Shown here: piece by piece, positions 43,733 to 52,098 of the stretch
How the letters are laid out: every line of letters starts with the position of its first letter
Numbering within the stretch: the stretch's first letter is position 1
Program-made: the position numbers and the translations under genes
Notes under the pieces: model-generated
Database searches by the model: none
The model's input: the letters and a program-made list of their open reading frames with translations, nothing else
What the model was told of the DNA's origin: nothing
Source of the DNA: JAPPLG01 sp965199935
GTDB lineage: Bacteria > Bdellovibrionota > Bdellovibrionia > Bdellovibrionales > UBA1609
Reading direction: 5' to 3'
Assembly: GCA_965199935.1 (NCBI GenBank)
Contig: CBDATD010000001.1
Span: 620,001-684,000, forward strand
Length of the DNA: 64,000 nt

Positions 43733-44977
43733 GTGTCTTATGTGGTTATTTTTGTCTTTCTCACTTTCATTTGTGTTTGCCTCGGGTTTATTTGGAGTTT
43801 GAGCAGGAAACTTAGAGAGTCTAAGAAAAATCTTGAAGAATGTAAAAATAAATGCAGTCAATGGGAGCTTTCTTATAAGGAAAAGGAAGTGAAGCTTAGT
43901 CTTTCAGAAGAGCAGAAAAAACAAGACGATCAAAAGTTAGAACATTTATTGAAAACTATGGAAGCTCAATTTGAAAATTTATCTCAAAAAATTTTCCATG
44001 AAAAATCCTCTCAATTTAAAAAAGACTCTAAAGAGCAAATAGAGCAGGTCTTACGTCCTTTAGGAGAGCAGATTAAGTTTTTTCAGGAAAAGGCGGAAAA
44101 GCACTACGGAGAAGGCTTCAAAGAAATATTTTCATTAAAAAATGAAATTAAAAATCTTATGCAGGCCAGTCAGCAGACGTGGGAGGAAACCCAAAATTTA
44201 ACATCGGCCCTTAAAGGGAGTGTCAAAGCCCAAGGAGTTTGGGGTGAATCTGTATTAAATCATATCCTTTCAGCTTCAGGACTTAGAGAAGGAGAGGAGT
44301 ACGTAGTGCAGGGCAAGGGTATGAATTTAAAATCAGAGCAGGGTTCACATTTGAAGCCGGATGTAGTTGTGAAACTGCCTCAATCCAGGCATTTGGTGAT
44401 TGATGCGAAAGTGTCGCTTGTCCATTACGAACAATTTATTCAAACTCACAACCAGGAGGACCAAGAGCGTCTGCTTAAAAGTTTTACAACCTCCATCCGG
44501 AAACATATTTCTGATTTGAGTTTGAAAGAGTATCAGTACGCTATAGGCCTCAATTCTTTGGACTTTGTGTTTTTATTTTTTCCGCTAGAGAGTGCTTTTT
44601 CTATTGCTTTGCAGTCAGACCGCAGTATTATGGATTTGGCTTGGAAAGAGTCTGTGGTCATCGTCAGCCCTACAACCCTTTTAGCCACACTTCGGACTGT
44701 TGCTTTTATGTGGCAGAGAGAAAGAGAAAATAAAAATGCTTTGGAAATTTCTCAAAAAGCAGGCTCTCTTTACGATAAATTTGTAAGGTTTGTGGAAGAT
44801 TTGAAGCAGGTGGGGCAGAATCTGGAGAGATCTTCACAGAATTATAAAGAAGCTTATAAAAAGCTTTATACAGGCAAGGGCAATATTGTATCCAGCCTTG
44901 AAAATATTAAAAAATTGGGAGCTAGGACCCAAAAAGAGATTCCCCTATCTTTAAAGAAGGACTCTGAACATTTGTAG
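43733..44977 (+). CDS. rmuC: RmuC-family DNA recombination protein
   Basis: 414 residues, GTG start behind GGGGAG. N-terminal membrane helix (YVVIFVFLTFICVCLGFIWSL), a long coiled coil, then the RmuC nuclease-like core (VWGESVLNHILSASGLREGEEY, LKPDVVVKLPQSRHLVIDAK). RmuC limits inversions at short repeats in E. coli; its mechanism is not settled. Confidence 0.92.
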   Translation: MSYVVIFVFLTFICVCLGFIWSLSRKLRESKKNLEECKNKCSQWELSYKEKEVKLSLSEEQKKQDDQKLEHLLKTMEAQFENLSQKIFHEKSSQFKKDSKEQIEQVLRPLGEQIKFFQEKAEKHYGEGFKEIFSLKNEIKNLMQASQQTWEETQNLTSALKGSVKAQGVWGESVLNHILSASGLREGEEYVVQGKGMNLKSEQGSHLKPDVVVKLPQSRHLVIDAKVSLVHYEQFIQTHNQEDQERLLKSFTTSIRKHISDLSLKEYQYAIGLNSLDFVFLFFPLESAFSIALQSDRSIMDLAWKESVVIVSPTTLLATLRTVAFMWQRERENKNALEISQKAGSLYDKFVRFVEDLKQVGQNLERSSQNYKEAYKKLYTGKGNIVSSLENIKKLGARTQKEIPLSLKKDSEHL

Positions 44978-45119
44978 CGGTTTGAAAAAGATGTTTTGGG
45001 GCTTTTTATAATATACCGCAGAATAACAATCGTCTGGACATTAGTCATAAGGGCTTTCCTTTCCACGTGTTTCTCTTATAAAATTGTACATTGTATATTG
45101 ATATTGAGATGCTGGTTGT

Positions 45120-46355
45120 ATGCTAAAATATTTTCTTTTGTTGTTTTATTTAGTTATTTCTGTTTCTTGTTCAGAGAATAGAAATGATGAATTTGAAGAT
45201 TATGATTATGACCGGCGGACAGACCGTTTCAGCTCTACGAGATCCAGCAGTATCCGATGTGACGACTTCAACCGCAGTTCTGACCTTTCTATTTCTAAAT
45301 CAGATGATATTAACAGCGGCAATGCCGGGGAATACAGGGTGTCCGGCCACTGTGAACACTCTAATGAGCGTGTGGAAATTTCTGTCGAAAATAAAAGTTT
45401 AGAAATTTTATGCTCCGGCGGCAGATGGAATGTCACTTTAGATTTAACCAGTGTTGTTCAAAATAGAGAGGTGGTGAATATCTCTGCTGAAGGTTCTGGC
45501 TCCTCCGCGTGTGTTTCTGTTGAAAATAGATTTAACTGTCCAGAAGGGTATATCCCTGTTCCCAGAGACGATAATTATACGGAAAGAGATTTTTGTGTTA
45601 TGCAATATGAGGCTGGCAGTGAATACAGGGGAAATAATAGAGACGGATATAGAAGCAATAATAGATACAGCCGCAGTTATCGTGATGATGAAGATGAGGG
45701 TTATTATTTCGATAAAGCTGTTTCTCGCTCTGGAAATGATCCATGGACAGGGTTGTCGCATGGAGAGGCTAAAGAGAAATGTCAAAATAATGGTATTGGA
45801 TACAGTTTAATCACCAACGATGATTGGCAGACCATTGCCCGTCTGATTGAATCAGAGCCTGAAAATTGGTCTTCTGGCAGAGCTGTTGTACGCACAGACA
45901 ACGTATTAAATGTAGGTTCATCTTCCAGGGGAGCCTATGGAGGCTCTAGAGGGGGCAGTTCTTCTCGATGGGAGGTCAACAGACGCACTCATATCCTGCC
46001 TAATGGGGAAGAAATTTGGGATTTTTCTGGAGGAGTTTGGGAGTTGGTGCTGGAAAGCACTGCTTCCCTAGGTGTTCGCAGTGAAGGAAATAAACATATT
46101 TCTGAGCTGTCTGGTGAAAGCAAAAGGCTTTTTGGCCCTAAAAATAATTTCTATCATCTGTCTGATAGGAGTGTTCGTGAAACTCCAGGAGGTTTGGGAG
46201 ATGCAAAACTTTCCACAGTGAAAGATTATTTAGCTCGAGGAGGAGGAAACTCAGAAAGAGATATGGGGGTTTTCTCTGTAAGAGCAGACATTGACAATAA
46301 AAGAAGCGGGCCTTCTTTAAGAGATGTGGGATTTCGCTGTATTTTTCGCCCTTAA
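45120..46355 (+). CDS. FGE/SUMF1-like lipoprotein
   Basis: 411 residues. Lipoprotein signal (MLKYFLLLFYLVISVSC), an acidic Ser/Arg linker and a small beta-like domain, then from about residue 140 a formylglycine-generating-enzyme-like fold: YIPVPRDDNYTERDFCVMQYEA, LSHGEAKEKCQ, LITNDDWQTIARLIE, WDFSGGVWELV and the end VGFRCIFRP. Catalytic Cys of true FGE are not evident, so it is probably a binding protein using the C-lectin fold. Confidence 0.72.
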   Translation: MLKYFLLLFYLVISVSCSENRNDEFEDYDYDRRTDRFSSTRSSSIRCDDFNRSSDLSISKSDDINSGNAGEYRVSGHCEHSNERVEISVENKSLEILCSGGRWNVTLDLTSVVQNREVVNISAEGSGSSACVSVENRFNCPEGYIPVPRDDNYTERDFCVMQYEAGSEYRGNNRDGYRSNNRYSRSYRDDEDEGYYFDKAVSRSGNDPWTGLSHGEAKEKCQNNGIGYSLITNDDWQTIARLIESEPENWSSGRAVVRTDNVLNVGSSSRGAYGGSRGGSSSRWEVNRRTHILPNGEEIWDFSGGVWELVLESTASLGVRSEGNKHISELSGESKRLFGPKNNFYHLSDRSVRETPGGLGDAKLSTVKDYLARGGGNSERDMGVFSVRADIDNKRSGPSLRDVGFRCIFRP

Positions 46356-46431
46356 AAGCTTTTTGCCGCGGCCCATTCCGCACACAGCCTCCTTTCTGCA
46401 AAAGGAGAGGTTGTCTGCAGCCATTTCACTT

Positions 46432-46749
46432 TTATTTGGTTTTAGAGGATTTTAATGCTTTTTCCAAAGCGCCTGAAGTGAATCCCTCTTCAATAATATC
46501 ACAGCCGCCAAAAAGCTCTCCCTGAATGTACAGCTGTGGAATAGTCGGCCAATTGCCGTAAACTTTAATACCTTGTCTAATTTTCTCATCGCTTAGTACA
46601 TTGAAGAAGTGATATGCAACTCCTAAATGATCTAATATTTTAACAACTCTATCTGAAAATCCACACTGCGGCGCCTGAGGCTCTCCTTTCATAAAGAGCA
46701 GAACAGAATTTTCATTCAGCATTTTTTTTATTTTTTCTTCTGTTGTCAT
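46432..46749 (-). CDS. grxD: Monothiol glutaredoxin
   Basis: 105 residues with the CGFS active site (PQCGFSDRVVKIL), MKGEPQAPQCGF, WPTIPQLYIQGELFGGCDI. This class carries [2Fe-2S] clusters with glutathione and supports Fe-S assembly. Complete and normal length. Confidence 0.95.
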   Translation of the reverse strand: MTTEEKIKKMLNENSVLLFMKGEPQAPQCGFSDRVVKILDHLGVAYHFFNVLSDEKIRQGIKVYGNWPTIPQLYIQGELFGGCDIIEEGFTSGALEKALKSSKTK

Positions 46750-46848
46750 AGCAGGTATTGTGTCAGCAAATAAGTTTTATATCAAGCCGCTTTGAAAATC
46801 CGGCTCTTTTTTTACGGCTTCTGGACTGCTGCTGACAGGAAGGCTCTA

Positions 46849-46881
46849 CAGAGGCTCTATGCACGTTCGATGCATCCTCTG
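46849..46881 (+). other. Nested inverted repeat
   Basis: CAGAGG (46849-46854) pairs with CCTCTG (46876-46881), and inside it ATGCA (46859-46863) pairs with TGCAT (46871-46875), loop CGTTCGA, with a 4-base bulge on one side. Similar in plan to the elements at 30.4, 48.8 and 51.8 kb. Confidence 0.4.
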
Positions 46882-46990
46882 CAAAATATCGCTTCAGCCC
46901 CTTAACGTTTTCGGCCGCCTTACTGCTTGATGTATTGCCAATATGGGATATTCTATGCAAAAAAAGGCTTTTTCGTCAGCTTCAATGAAA

Positions 46991-47027
46991 AAAAATCCCT
47001 GTTTTTTGATAAAAAACGGAGATTTTT
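46991..47027. terminator. A/T-flanked hairpin between grxD and folB
   Basis: A 17-bp stem with one C-A mismatch, from AAAAATCCCTG to GGAGATTTTT, with GAT loop. A-rich and T-rich outer ends make it a possible bidirectional terminator between the divergent grxD and folB, 15 bp before folB. Confidence 0.45.
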
Positions 47028-47042
47028 GAACCGGGTTTGAAA

Positions 47043-47393
47043 ATGAAAAAAGAAATTAAAATCACTATCAAAGATTTGTCCATTCCAGTGCATTTAGGAA
47101 TGACTGTGGAAGAGCGAAAAGGTTTGCAGGAAATTCGATGGACTGTTCGCTTCAGCGTCTTAACGTCCATGGAGCCTCCTGTTTGTTATCAAGAAGTTTC
47201 AGATAAAATACAGCTTTATTCTCAAAGTAAGAGTTTTTCTTCTATGGAAGAGATGGCGGTATGCTGTTATCGTCAATTGAAGACAGATTTTCCGAAAATC
47301 ACCTCTCTGTCTTTAAAACTGCATAAGGTCTCCCCCCCTTTAAAAGGACTTTTAGGAGGTGTGTTTCTAGAGTATGGAGATGAAGACTTTTAA
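47043..47393 (+). CDS. folB: Dihydroneopterin aldolase
   Basis: 116 residues from ATG at 47043. IKDLSIPVHLGMTVEERKGLQEIRWTV fits the FolB opening, and the active-site Glu and Lys are likely in TVEERKG and KLHKVSPP. Converts dihydroneopterin to hydroxymethyl-dihydropterin, the substrate of the FolK domain encoded 81 bp downstream. Confidence 0.85.
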   Translation: MKKEIKITIKDLSIPVHLGMTVEERKGLQEIRWTVRFSVLTSMEPPVCYQEVSDKIQLYSQSKSFSSMEEMAVCCYRQLKTDFPKITSLSLKLHKVSPPLKGLLGGVFLEYGDEDF

Positions 47394-47474
47394 ATTATTT
47401 TTTGTATTCTCATTTCAGAAAGATCGTTTGCGGTATTTTGTTATTTCTTAATAAAGATGAGGGAGTATTCTGCA

Positions 47475-48752
47475 ATGGATGTTTATTTAAGTTTAGGCTC
47501 TAACAAAGGAGATAGAAGGTGCAATATTTTCCGGGCTTTATCTTTGTTAAAGCCATTGATTCAAATAGAAAAAATATCTCCAGTATATGAAAGTCCTGCG
47601 CTGCTGCCGGAGCCTTATGATCTCCTTTGGAACCGTCCTTTTTTGAACTTAGCTTTGAAAGGAGCAGTTTCTCTGAACGCAAAAAAACTGCTTTCTATTA
47701 TTCAAAATATTGAGCATCAGCTGGGGCGGGAGGAAAAGCGTCAGAGGTGGTCCCCAAGAACTATTGATATTGATATTCTAGCTGTGGAGAATATGAAGCA
47801 AAATAGTGAAATTTTAACTGTACCTCACCCTCATCTAGTTCAAAGAGACTTTGTATTATCTCCCTTGAGGGATATTGCTCCTGATTTAATAACTCACAAT
47901 CATTCTGTATTGAAGTTATCCCGTCGTTTGAAAGATAAACTGCCGGCCTGGATGGATATTTTAAACTGCACTCCTGATTCTTTCTCTGATGGAGGAGATT
48001 TTTTTACGAAGAGAGCTGTTGGAAATATCAAAGATCAAATAAAAGAAAAAATTAAACTGAATATGGATTTTTTTGTTCAATATCTGGATGTGGGGGGGTA
48101 TTCCACCAGGCCGGAAGCTTTAAATATTTCTGTGGAAGAGGAATGGCGCCGCATTGAGCCTGTTTTTAAAATAATTCAGAGTATGGATCATTTTATGAAG
48201 GTGAGTGTGGATACTTTCCGGGCGAAAATAGCAGGAAGAGCTTTAAAAAAGGGGGCGGATGTGATCAATGATGTGAGCGGTTTATCGGATCCCCAGATGA
48301 TTGACGTGCTTAAAGATTCTCATTGCGACTATATTCTCATGCACAGTTTAAGTGTACCGGCGGATAAAAAGATTACTTTTTCAACTCGGCAGGATCCCGT
48401 ACAGGAAATAAAAATCTGGCTGGAGAAAAAACTAAATGCATTGGAAAAAAACGGTATTCATCTAAAGCGTGTTATTTTCGATCCTGGGATTGGATTTGGG
48501 AAAACGGCTGAGCAGTCTTTGGATATTTTAAAAAATGTTGAGAGTTTTATGGAGTACCCAGTTCGTTTAATGGCAGGGCCTTCCAGAAAATCTTTTATGT
48601 CGGTTTTCTCTAAAGCACAAAAACCTTTTTTGAGAGATTTTGAAAGCCTTGGAATTTCTATGGAGCTGGCTCGAAAAGGTGTTGATATCATTCGTGTGCA
48701 TCACGCCTCCCGCCATGCCCGCGCATGGCTGGCTCAAAAACACATTTCTTGA
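47475..48752 (+). CDS. folKP: Fused HPPK-DHPS (FolK-FolP)
   Basis: 425 residues, bifunctional. N-terminal FolK: LSLGSNKGDRRCN, PVYESPAL, RWSPRTIDIDILAV. C-terminal FolP starts near 160: ILNCTPDSFSDGGDFF, LDVGGYSTRPEA (Tyr where bacterial DHPS usually has Glu), VDTFRAK, VINDVSG, FDPGIGFGKT, GPSRKSF. Makes dihydropteroate from hydroxymethyl-dihydropterin and pABA. Fusion is common in plants and fungi and rarer in bacteria. Start 47475 fits the family; ATG 47457 is an alternative. Confidence 0.93.
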   Translation: MDVYLSLGSNKGDRRCNIFRALSLLKPLIQIEKISPVYESPALLPEPYDLLWNRPFLNLALKGAVSLNAKKLLSIIQNIEHQLGREEKRQRWSPRTIDIDILAVENMKQNSEILTVPHPHLVQRDFVLSPLRDIAPDLITHNHSVLKLSRRLKDKLPAWMDILNCTPDSFSDGGDFFTKRAVGNIKDQIKEKIKLNMDFFVQYLDVGGYSTRPEALNISVEEEWRRIEPVFKIIQSMDHFMKVSVDTFRAKIAGRALKKGADVINDVSGLSDPQMIDVLKDSHCDYILMHSLSVPADKKITFSTRQDPVQEIKIWLEKKLNALEKNGIHLKRVIFDPGIGFGKTAEQSLDILKNVESFMEYPVRLMAGPSRKSFMSVFSKAQKPFLRDFESLGISMELARKGVDIIRVHHASRHARAWLAQKHIS

Positions 48753-48764
48753 TCAAAAGAGAGG

Positions 48765-48879
48765 TTTTACACACGTGTGTCGTTTCTGCATTCTTGCTCA
48801 GTAGTTTTGCTTGGCAGCGCTGAACTGCCCCGCTCCTGCAGAAACAGGAGGCCGGCAGTCATCAAAAAACTGTGTAAAA
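48765..48879 (+). ncRNA. Nested inverted-repeat element between folKP and tatA
   Basis: Three stacked arms: TTTTACACA (48765-48773) with TGTGTAAAA (48871-48879), GTTTCTGCA (48782-48790) with TGCAGAAAC (48837-48845), and GGCAG (48813-48817) with CTGCC (48825-48829). A perfect 12-bp palindrome ACACACGTGTGT overlaps the left end. It could fold as one long stem as RNA or as a cruciform. Transcription unknown. Confidence 0.45.
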
Positions 48880-48920
48880 ATTTATTGCAGTCAGAGCTTT
48901 TTGGTGCTAACTAAGGGACC

Positions 48921-49097
48921 GTGAGTATATCTCCTTGGCAGATTGCCCTTATTATTTTGCTGTTGCTGTTGCTTTTTGGACCCAAAAGACTTCCGGGTCT
49001 TGGCAAGTCCTTGGGTGAAGCTCTCCGAAGTTTTAAAAAAGGCTTGGATGATAAAGAAGAGTCCAAAAAGGAAGAGATTTCATCCAAAGACTCTTGA
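48921..49097 (+). CDS. tatA: Sec-independent translocase subunit TatA
   Basis: 58 residues starting GTG (MSISPWQIALIILLLLLLFG), followed by the hinge FGPKRLPGLGKSLGEALRSFKKG and an acidic/basic tail. This is the normal architecture of TatA/E, which forms the pore for folded proteins. No tatB or tatC lies beside it. Too short for many gene finders. Confidence 0.92.
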   Translation: MSISPWQIALIILLLLLLFGPKRLPGLGKSLGEALRSFKKGLDDKEESKKEEISSKDS

Positions 49098-49140
49098 TTT
49101 TATAAATTCAGTAAACATATAAGAGGGACGGCAGGGATAG

Positions 49141-51096
49141 ATGACCACTTTATCTTCTGAATTTTTAGAAAAACCAAAATACTCCAAAGAAATTTTGCTA
49201 AGCTCTGGGGAAAAGCTTTTTACATCGGACCCTAAAGCCATAAGAGCTTTGCTGGCTTTGATGGATATGTCAGCGGTTCTGGGAGGAGCGGCGGCCCACT
49301 GGGGAGGCCCTTCTGCTCTTGTTGAAATAAATTCTGTGCTGTTTGCTTTAATGTTTCGAAAATCAAAGAAATGGTTTGATTATTTTCATTTTATTAATGA
49401 TGCAGGACACTGCGAAAACGGCCTCTACGCTTTAAAAGCCAACTATAACTATGCTGGATTAAAAATAGAAGATTTAAAAAAATTTCGATCTCTTTCCAGT
49501 TTTCTCACAGGACACGGAGAGCATCATTTGTTTCCAAAAGGAGTCTATTTGAGCAACGGCCCTCTCAGCTCCACCATTGCTCAAGCTCAAGGTTTGGCTG
49601 TTGCGGATCGGATTAAAAATAAAGCCCGCACGACTATTTTGACAGTTTCAGACGGCGCCTTAATGGAGGGGGAAGCCCGTGAGGCCTTAGCCTCTATTCC
49701 GGGTTTTTCTCAAAAAAATCTGATGAATCCTTTTTTGATGATTGTCAGCAATAATAATACAAAACTTTCAGGCAGAATTGACGAGGATAGTTTTTCAATG
49801 AAAAACACTTTGTCCAGTTTGGAAAATTTAGGTTGGACTGTCCTCGCTTTAAGTAAACCTCATCATTTGACAGAAACAGCCTGTCTGATAGAGCAGGCTT
49901 TAACACAGGTTGAGAAAAAAAGCCCTGTGGCTGTGTTAGCTCAAACTGTTAAAGGCTGCGGAGTGAAGAAAACGCAGGAATCTTCCAGCGGCGGCCACGG
50001 ATTTCCATTGAAAAACCCTCAGGAACTTAAATCTTTTCTGGAGGAAATTTATCAAGGTGAAAAAATTCCGAAAGAATTTATCAAATGGTCTGAAGAGCTT
50101 ATTCAAAAATTTTCTGAAAAAAAAACTATTGTGAGCAGAACAAAAGAAGAGAAAGTGCAAGAGGGAGTCTCTAAAGCTTTAATTAAAAAGAAAGAACAAG
50201 GGTATCCACTGGTTTCTGTGACTTCAGATCTTCCAGGCTCTACGGGAGTGATGGGTTTTCGAAAAAAATTCCCTAAAGATTCTTTTGATGTAGGAGTGGC
50301 GGAAGCCAATATGTTCAGTATGGCCGCCGGCCTCTCTAAAGAAGGGTTTATTCCGATTGTGGACACTTTTGCCCAATTTGGAGTGAGCAAAGGCTCCCTG
50401 CCTTTGTTTATGGCTGTTTTGTCCAAAGCCCCTGTGATTGCTGTTTTATCTCATATCGGTTTTCAAGATGCAGCTGATGGAGCATCCCACCAGTGCCTGA
50501 CATACTTTGCTCAAACAGGCAGTATTCCAAATACCTTTATTTACACTTTGTCCTCCAGTCAGGAAGCTGAAGCTCTTATAAGCCAGGCTGTGGATTGTTT
50601 TCAAAAAAAAAGAAGCAATTTTGTTTTCTTTCTTGGAAGGGAAAAATACCCTCCCAGCTATTATGACAAACCTTATGAACTGGGAAAAGCTCAAATTATT
50701 TTTTCTCATATTTTAGAACAAAAAAAATCCTGTACTCTCATTGCTGGAGGGACTTTAGTGAGAGAAGCTTTACAGGCGGCACAAAAGTTAGTGAAAGAAA
50801 ATTGGGATATTATTTTAATTCACCCCAGTATTATCAATGTGCCGGATACAGAAACCATCAAAAACTGTCTCAGTCAAACTCAAGGCTGTGTGTTAACTGT
50901 GGAAGATCATCAGCTCAAAGGAGGCATGGGGTCTTTTATTGCACATGCTTTGTGTTTAGAAAAAGTTCCATTTCAAATGCACTCCTTAGGGGTTCAAGGA
51001 AAGTTTGGCAGAAGCGCTTATAAGGCTGTGGATTTATATCGTTTGCACGGCTTGGACAGCACAAGCATTGTTCAGGCTGTAAAATCTTACTTTTGA
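49141..51096 (+). CDS. tkt: Transketolase
   Basis: 651 residues; TPP enzyme of the pentose phosphate pathway. GHGEHHLFPKGVYLSNGPLSS, TPP motif SDGALMEGEAREAL with later NNNTKLSG, and second-half VGVAEANMFSMAAGLSKEG. Divergent from E. coli TktA, so a DXS-like or dihydroxyacetone-type variant is a minor alternative. Its last 10 bp overlap convergent thiQ. A thiamine importer next door fits its cofactor need. Confidence 0.85.
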   Translation: MTTLSSEFLEKPKYSKEILLSSGEKLFTSDPKAIRALLALMDMSAVLGGAAAHWGGPSALVEINSVLFALMFRKSKKWFDYFHFINDAGHCENGLYALKANYNYAGLKIEDLKKFRSLSSFLTGHGEHHLFPKGVYLSNGPLSSTIAQAQGLAVADRIKNKARTTILTVSDGALMEGEAREALASIPGFSQKNLMNPFLMIVSNNNTKLSGRIDEDSFSMKNTLSSLENLGWTVLALSKPHHLTETACLIEQALTQVEKKSPVAVLAQTVKGCGVKKTQESSSGGHGFPLKNPQELKSFLEEIYQGEKIPKEFIKWSEELIQKFSEKKTIVSRTKEEKVQEGVSKALIKKKEQGYPLVSVTSDLPGSTGVMGFRKKFPKDSFDVGVAEANMFSMAAGLSKEGFIPIVDTFAQFGVSKGSLPLFMAVLSKAPVIAVLSHIGFQDAADGASHQCLTYFAQTGSIPNTFIYTLSSSQEAEALISQAVDCFQKKRSNFVFFLGREKYPPSYYDKPYELGKAQIIFSHILEQKKSCTLIAGGTLVREALQAAQKLVKENWDIILIHPSIINVPDTETIKNCLSQTQGCVLTVEDHQLKGGMGSFIAHALCLEKVPFQMHSLGVQGKFGRSAYKAVDLYRLHGLDSTSIVQAVKSYF

Positions 51097-51713
51097 ATTT
51101 TTCCATTTTGAATTTGAATCGTGTTTTGGGATAAATTTTTAATATCTTCTAAATGATGGGAAACCAAAATGGCCGGTATTTTATAGTGTGTGGTCATTTT
51201 TTTAACAAGTGAAGAGGCCTTCTTTCTATTTTCGTCATCTAAGGAAGAAAAGGGTTCGTCTAAAAATAAAATTCGGGGGTGAGTGATCAAAGAGCGGGCC
51301 AGAGCTGTCCTTTGAGCCTCCCCTCTTGAAAGCTCACTGGCTTTTTGATGGATGACACGAGATAAGTCTAAAGATTGAATGAGAAATTCTATGTCTTTTT
51401 TCCATGATGGGTTGGATATTTCACCAGCAAATTGAATATTTTTATAAGACGTCATGTGTGGAAATAGTTCAAGGCTTTGAAAGACAAAGCCGATTTTTCT
51501 TTTTCTGATAGGCTGTTTGGCTAAATCTTGGCCGTCAAAAAACCATTGAAGAGAAGGGCAGGAGTCTAAGCCGGATAAAATTCTTAAAAAAGATGTCTTT
51601 CCCGCCCCCGAAGGCCCAACAAGGCCTGTAATGCCTTGATCGGGAATATTGAACTCTGGAATATCTATAGTAAAATTTCCATATGTTTTCTTTAAATTTT
51701 TAACAATAGACAA
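51087..51713 (-). CDS. thiQ: Thiamine ABC transporter ATP-binding protein
   Basis: 208 residues from TTG at 51713, behind GGGAG. Walker A VGPSGAGKTSFL, Q-loop FVFQSLELFPHM, signature LSRGEAQRTALARSL, Walker B RILFLDEPFSSLDD, switch His in LVSHHLED. Last gene of thiB-thiP-thiQ. The gene is separated from thiP by a 204-bp duplicated element. Confidence 0.85.
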   Translation of the reverse strand: MSIVKNLKKTYGNFTIDIPEFNIPDQGITGLVGPSGAGKTSFLRILSGLDSCPSLQWFFDGQDLAKQPIRKRKIGFVFQSLELFPHMTSYKNIQFAGEISNPSWKKDIEFLIQSLDLSRVIHQKASELSRGEAQRTALARSLITHPRILFLDEPFSSLDDENRKKASSLVKKMTTHYKIPAILVSHHLEDIKNLSQNTIQIQNGKIQK

Positions 51714-51720
51714 TTTTTTT

Positions 51721-52098
51721 CTCCCAGTATTACATTGCCGCTTACAGCCGTCCTGTTTTGAAGTCGAACAGAAAGGCTGTGTGGACAAAGCTGAAAACTG
51801 CAGACATGCGTTTTACAGCAGAGCGGACTTTCAGCCGCTCAGCTATAAATCCGAACTTGTTTTCAGCTCCGCCCCCCCAGCCTTTCCAAGACACACATTT
51901 TGCTGCACAACATCTGCAAGTTTACTCCCAGTATTACATTGCCGCTTACAGCCGTCCTGTTTTGAAGTCGAACAGAAAGGCTGTGTGGACAAAGCTGAAA
52001 ACTGCAGACATGCGTTTTACAGCAGAGCGGACTTTCAGCCGCTCAGCTATAAATCCGAACTTGTTTTCAGCTCCGCCCCCCCAGCCTTTCCAAGACAC
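51721..52098 (+). repeat. Tandem 204-bp element of nested inverted repeats
   Basis: Copy 1 starts at 51721 and copy 2 at 51925. The first 174 bp (to 51894 and 52098) are identical; after that they diverge. Each copy contains nested arms: GAAAGGCTG/CAGCCTTTC (51771, 51878), GCTGAAAAC/GTTTTCAGC (51790, 51859) and GAGCGG/CCGCTC (51821, 51835). It separates thiP from thiQ, and copy 2 contains the thiP stop codon. Confidence 0.85.

Larger units (their letters stand above)
46750..47042. other. Intergenic region with two hairpins
   Basis: No gene is supported; a 65-codon minus-strand frame here lacks a start context and a family. Two stem-loops (46849-46881 and 46991-47027) are described separately. 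Base composition of 46800-46930 is clearly richer in G+C than neighbours. Confidence 0.45.

Noticed and set aside
46763..46960. 65-codon minus-strand frame between grxD and folB
   Set aside because: No family, no ribosome site, and it covers a hairpin.
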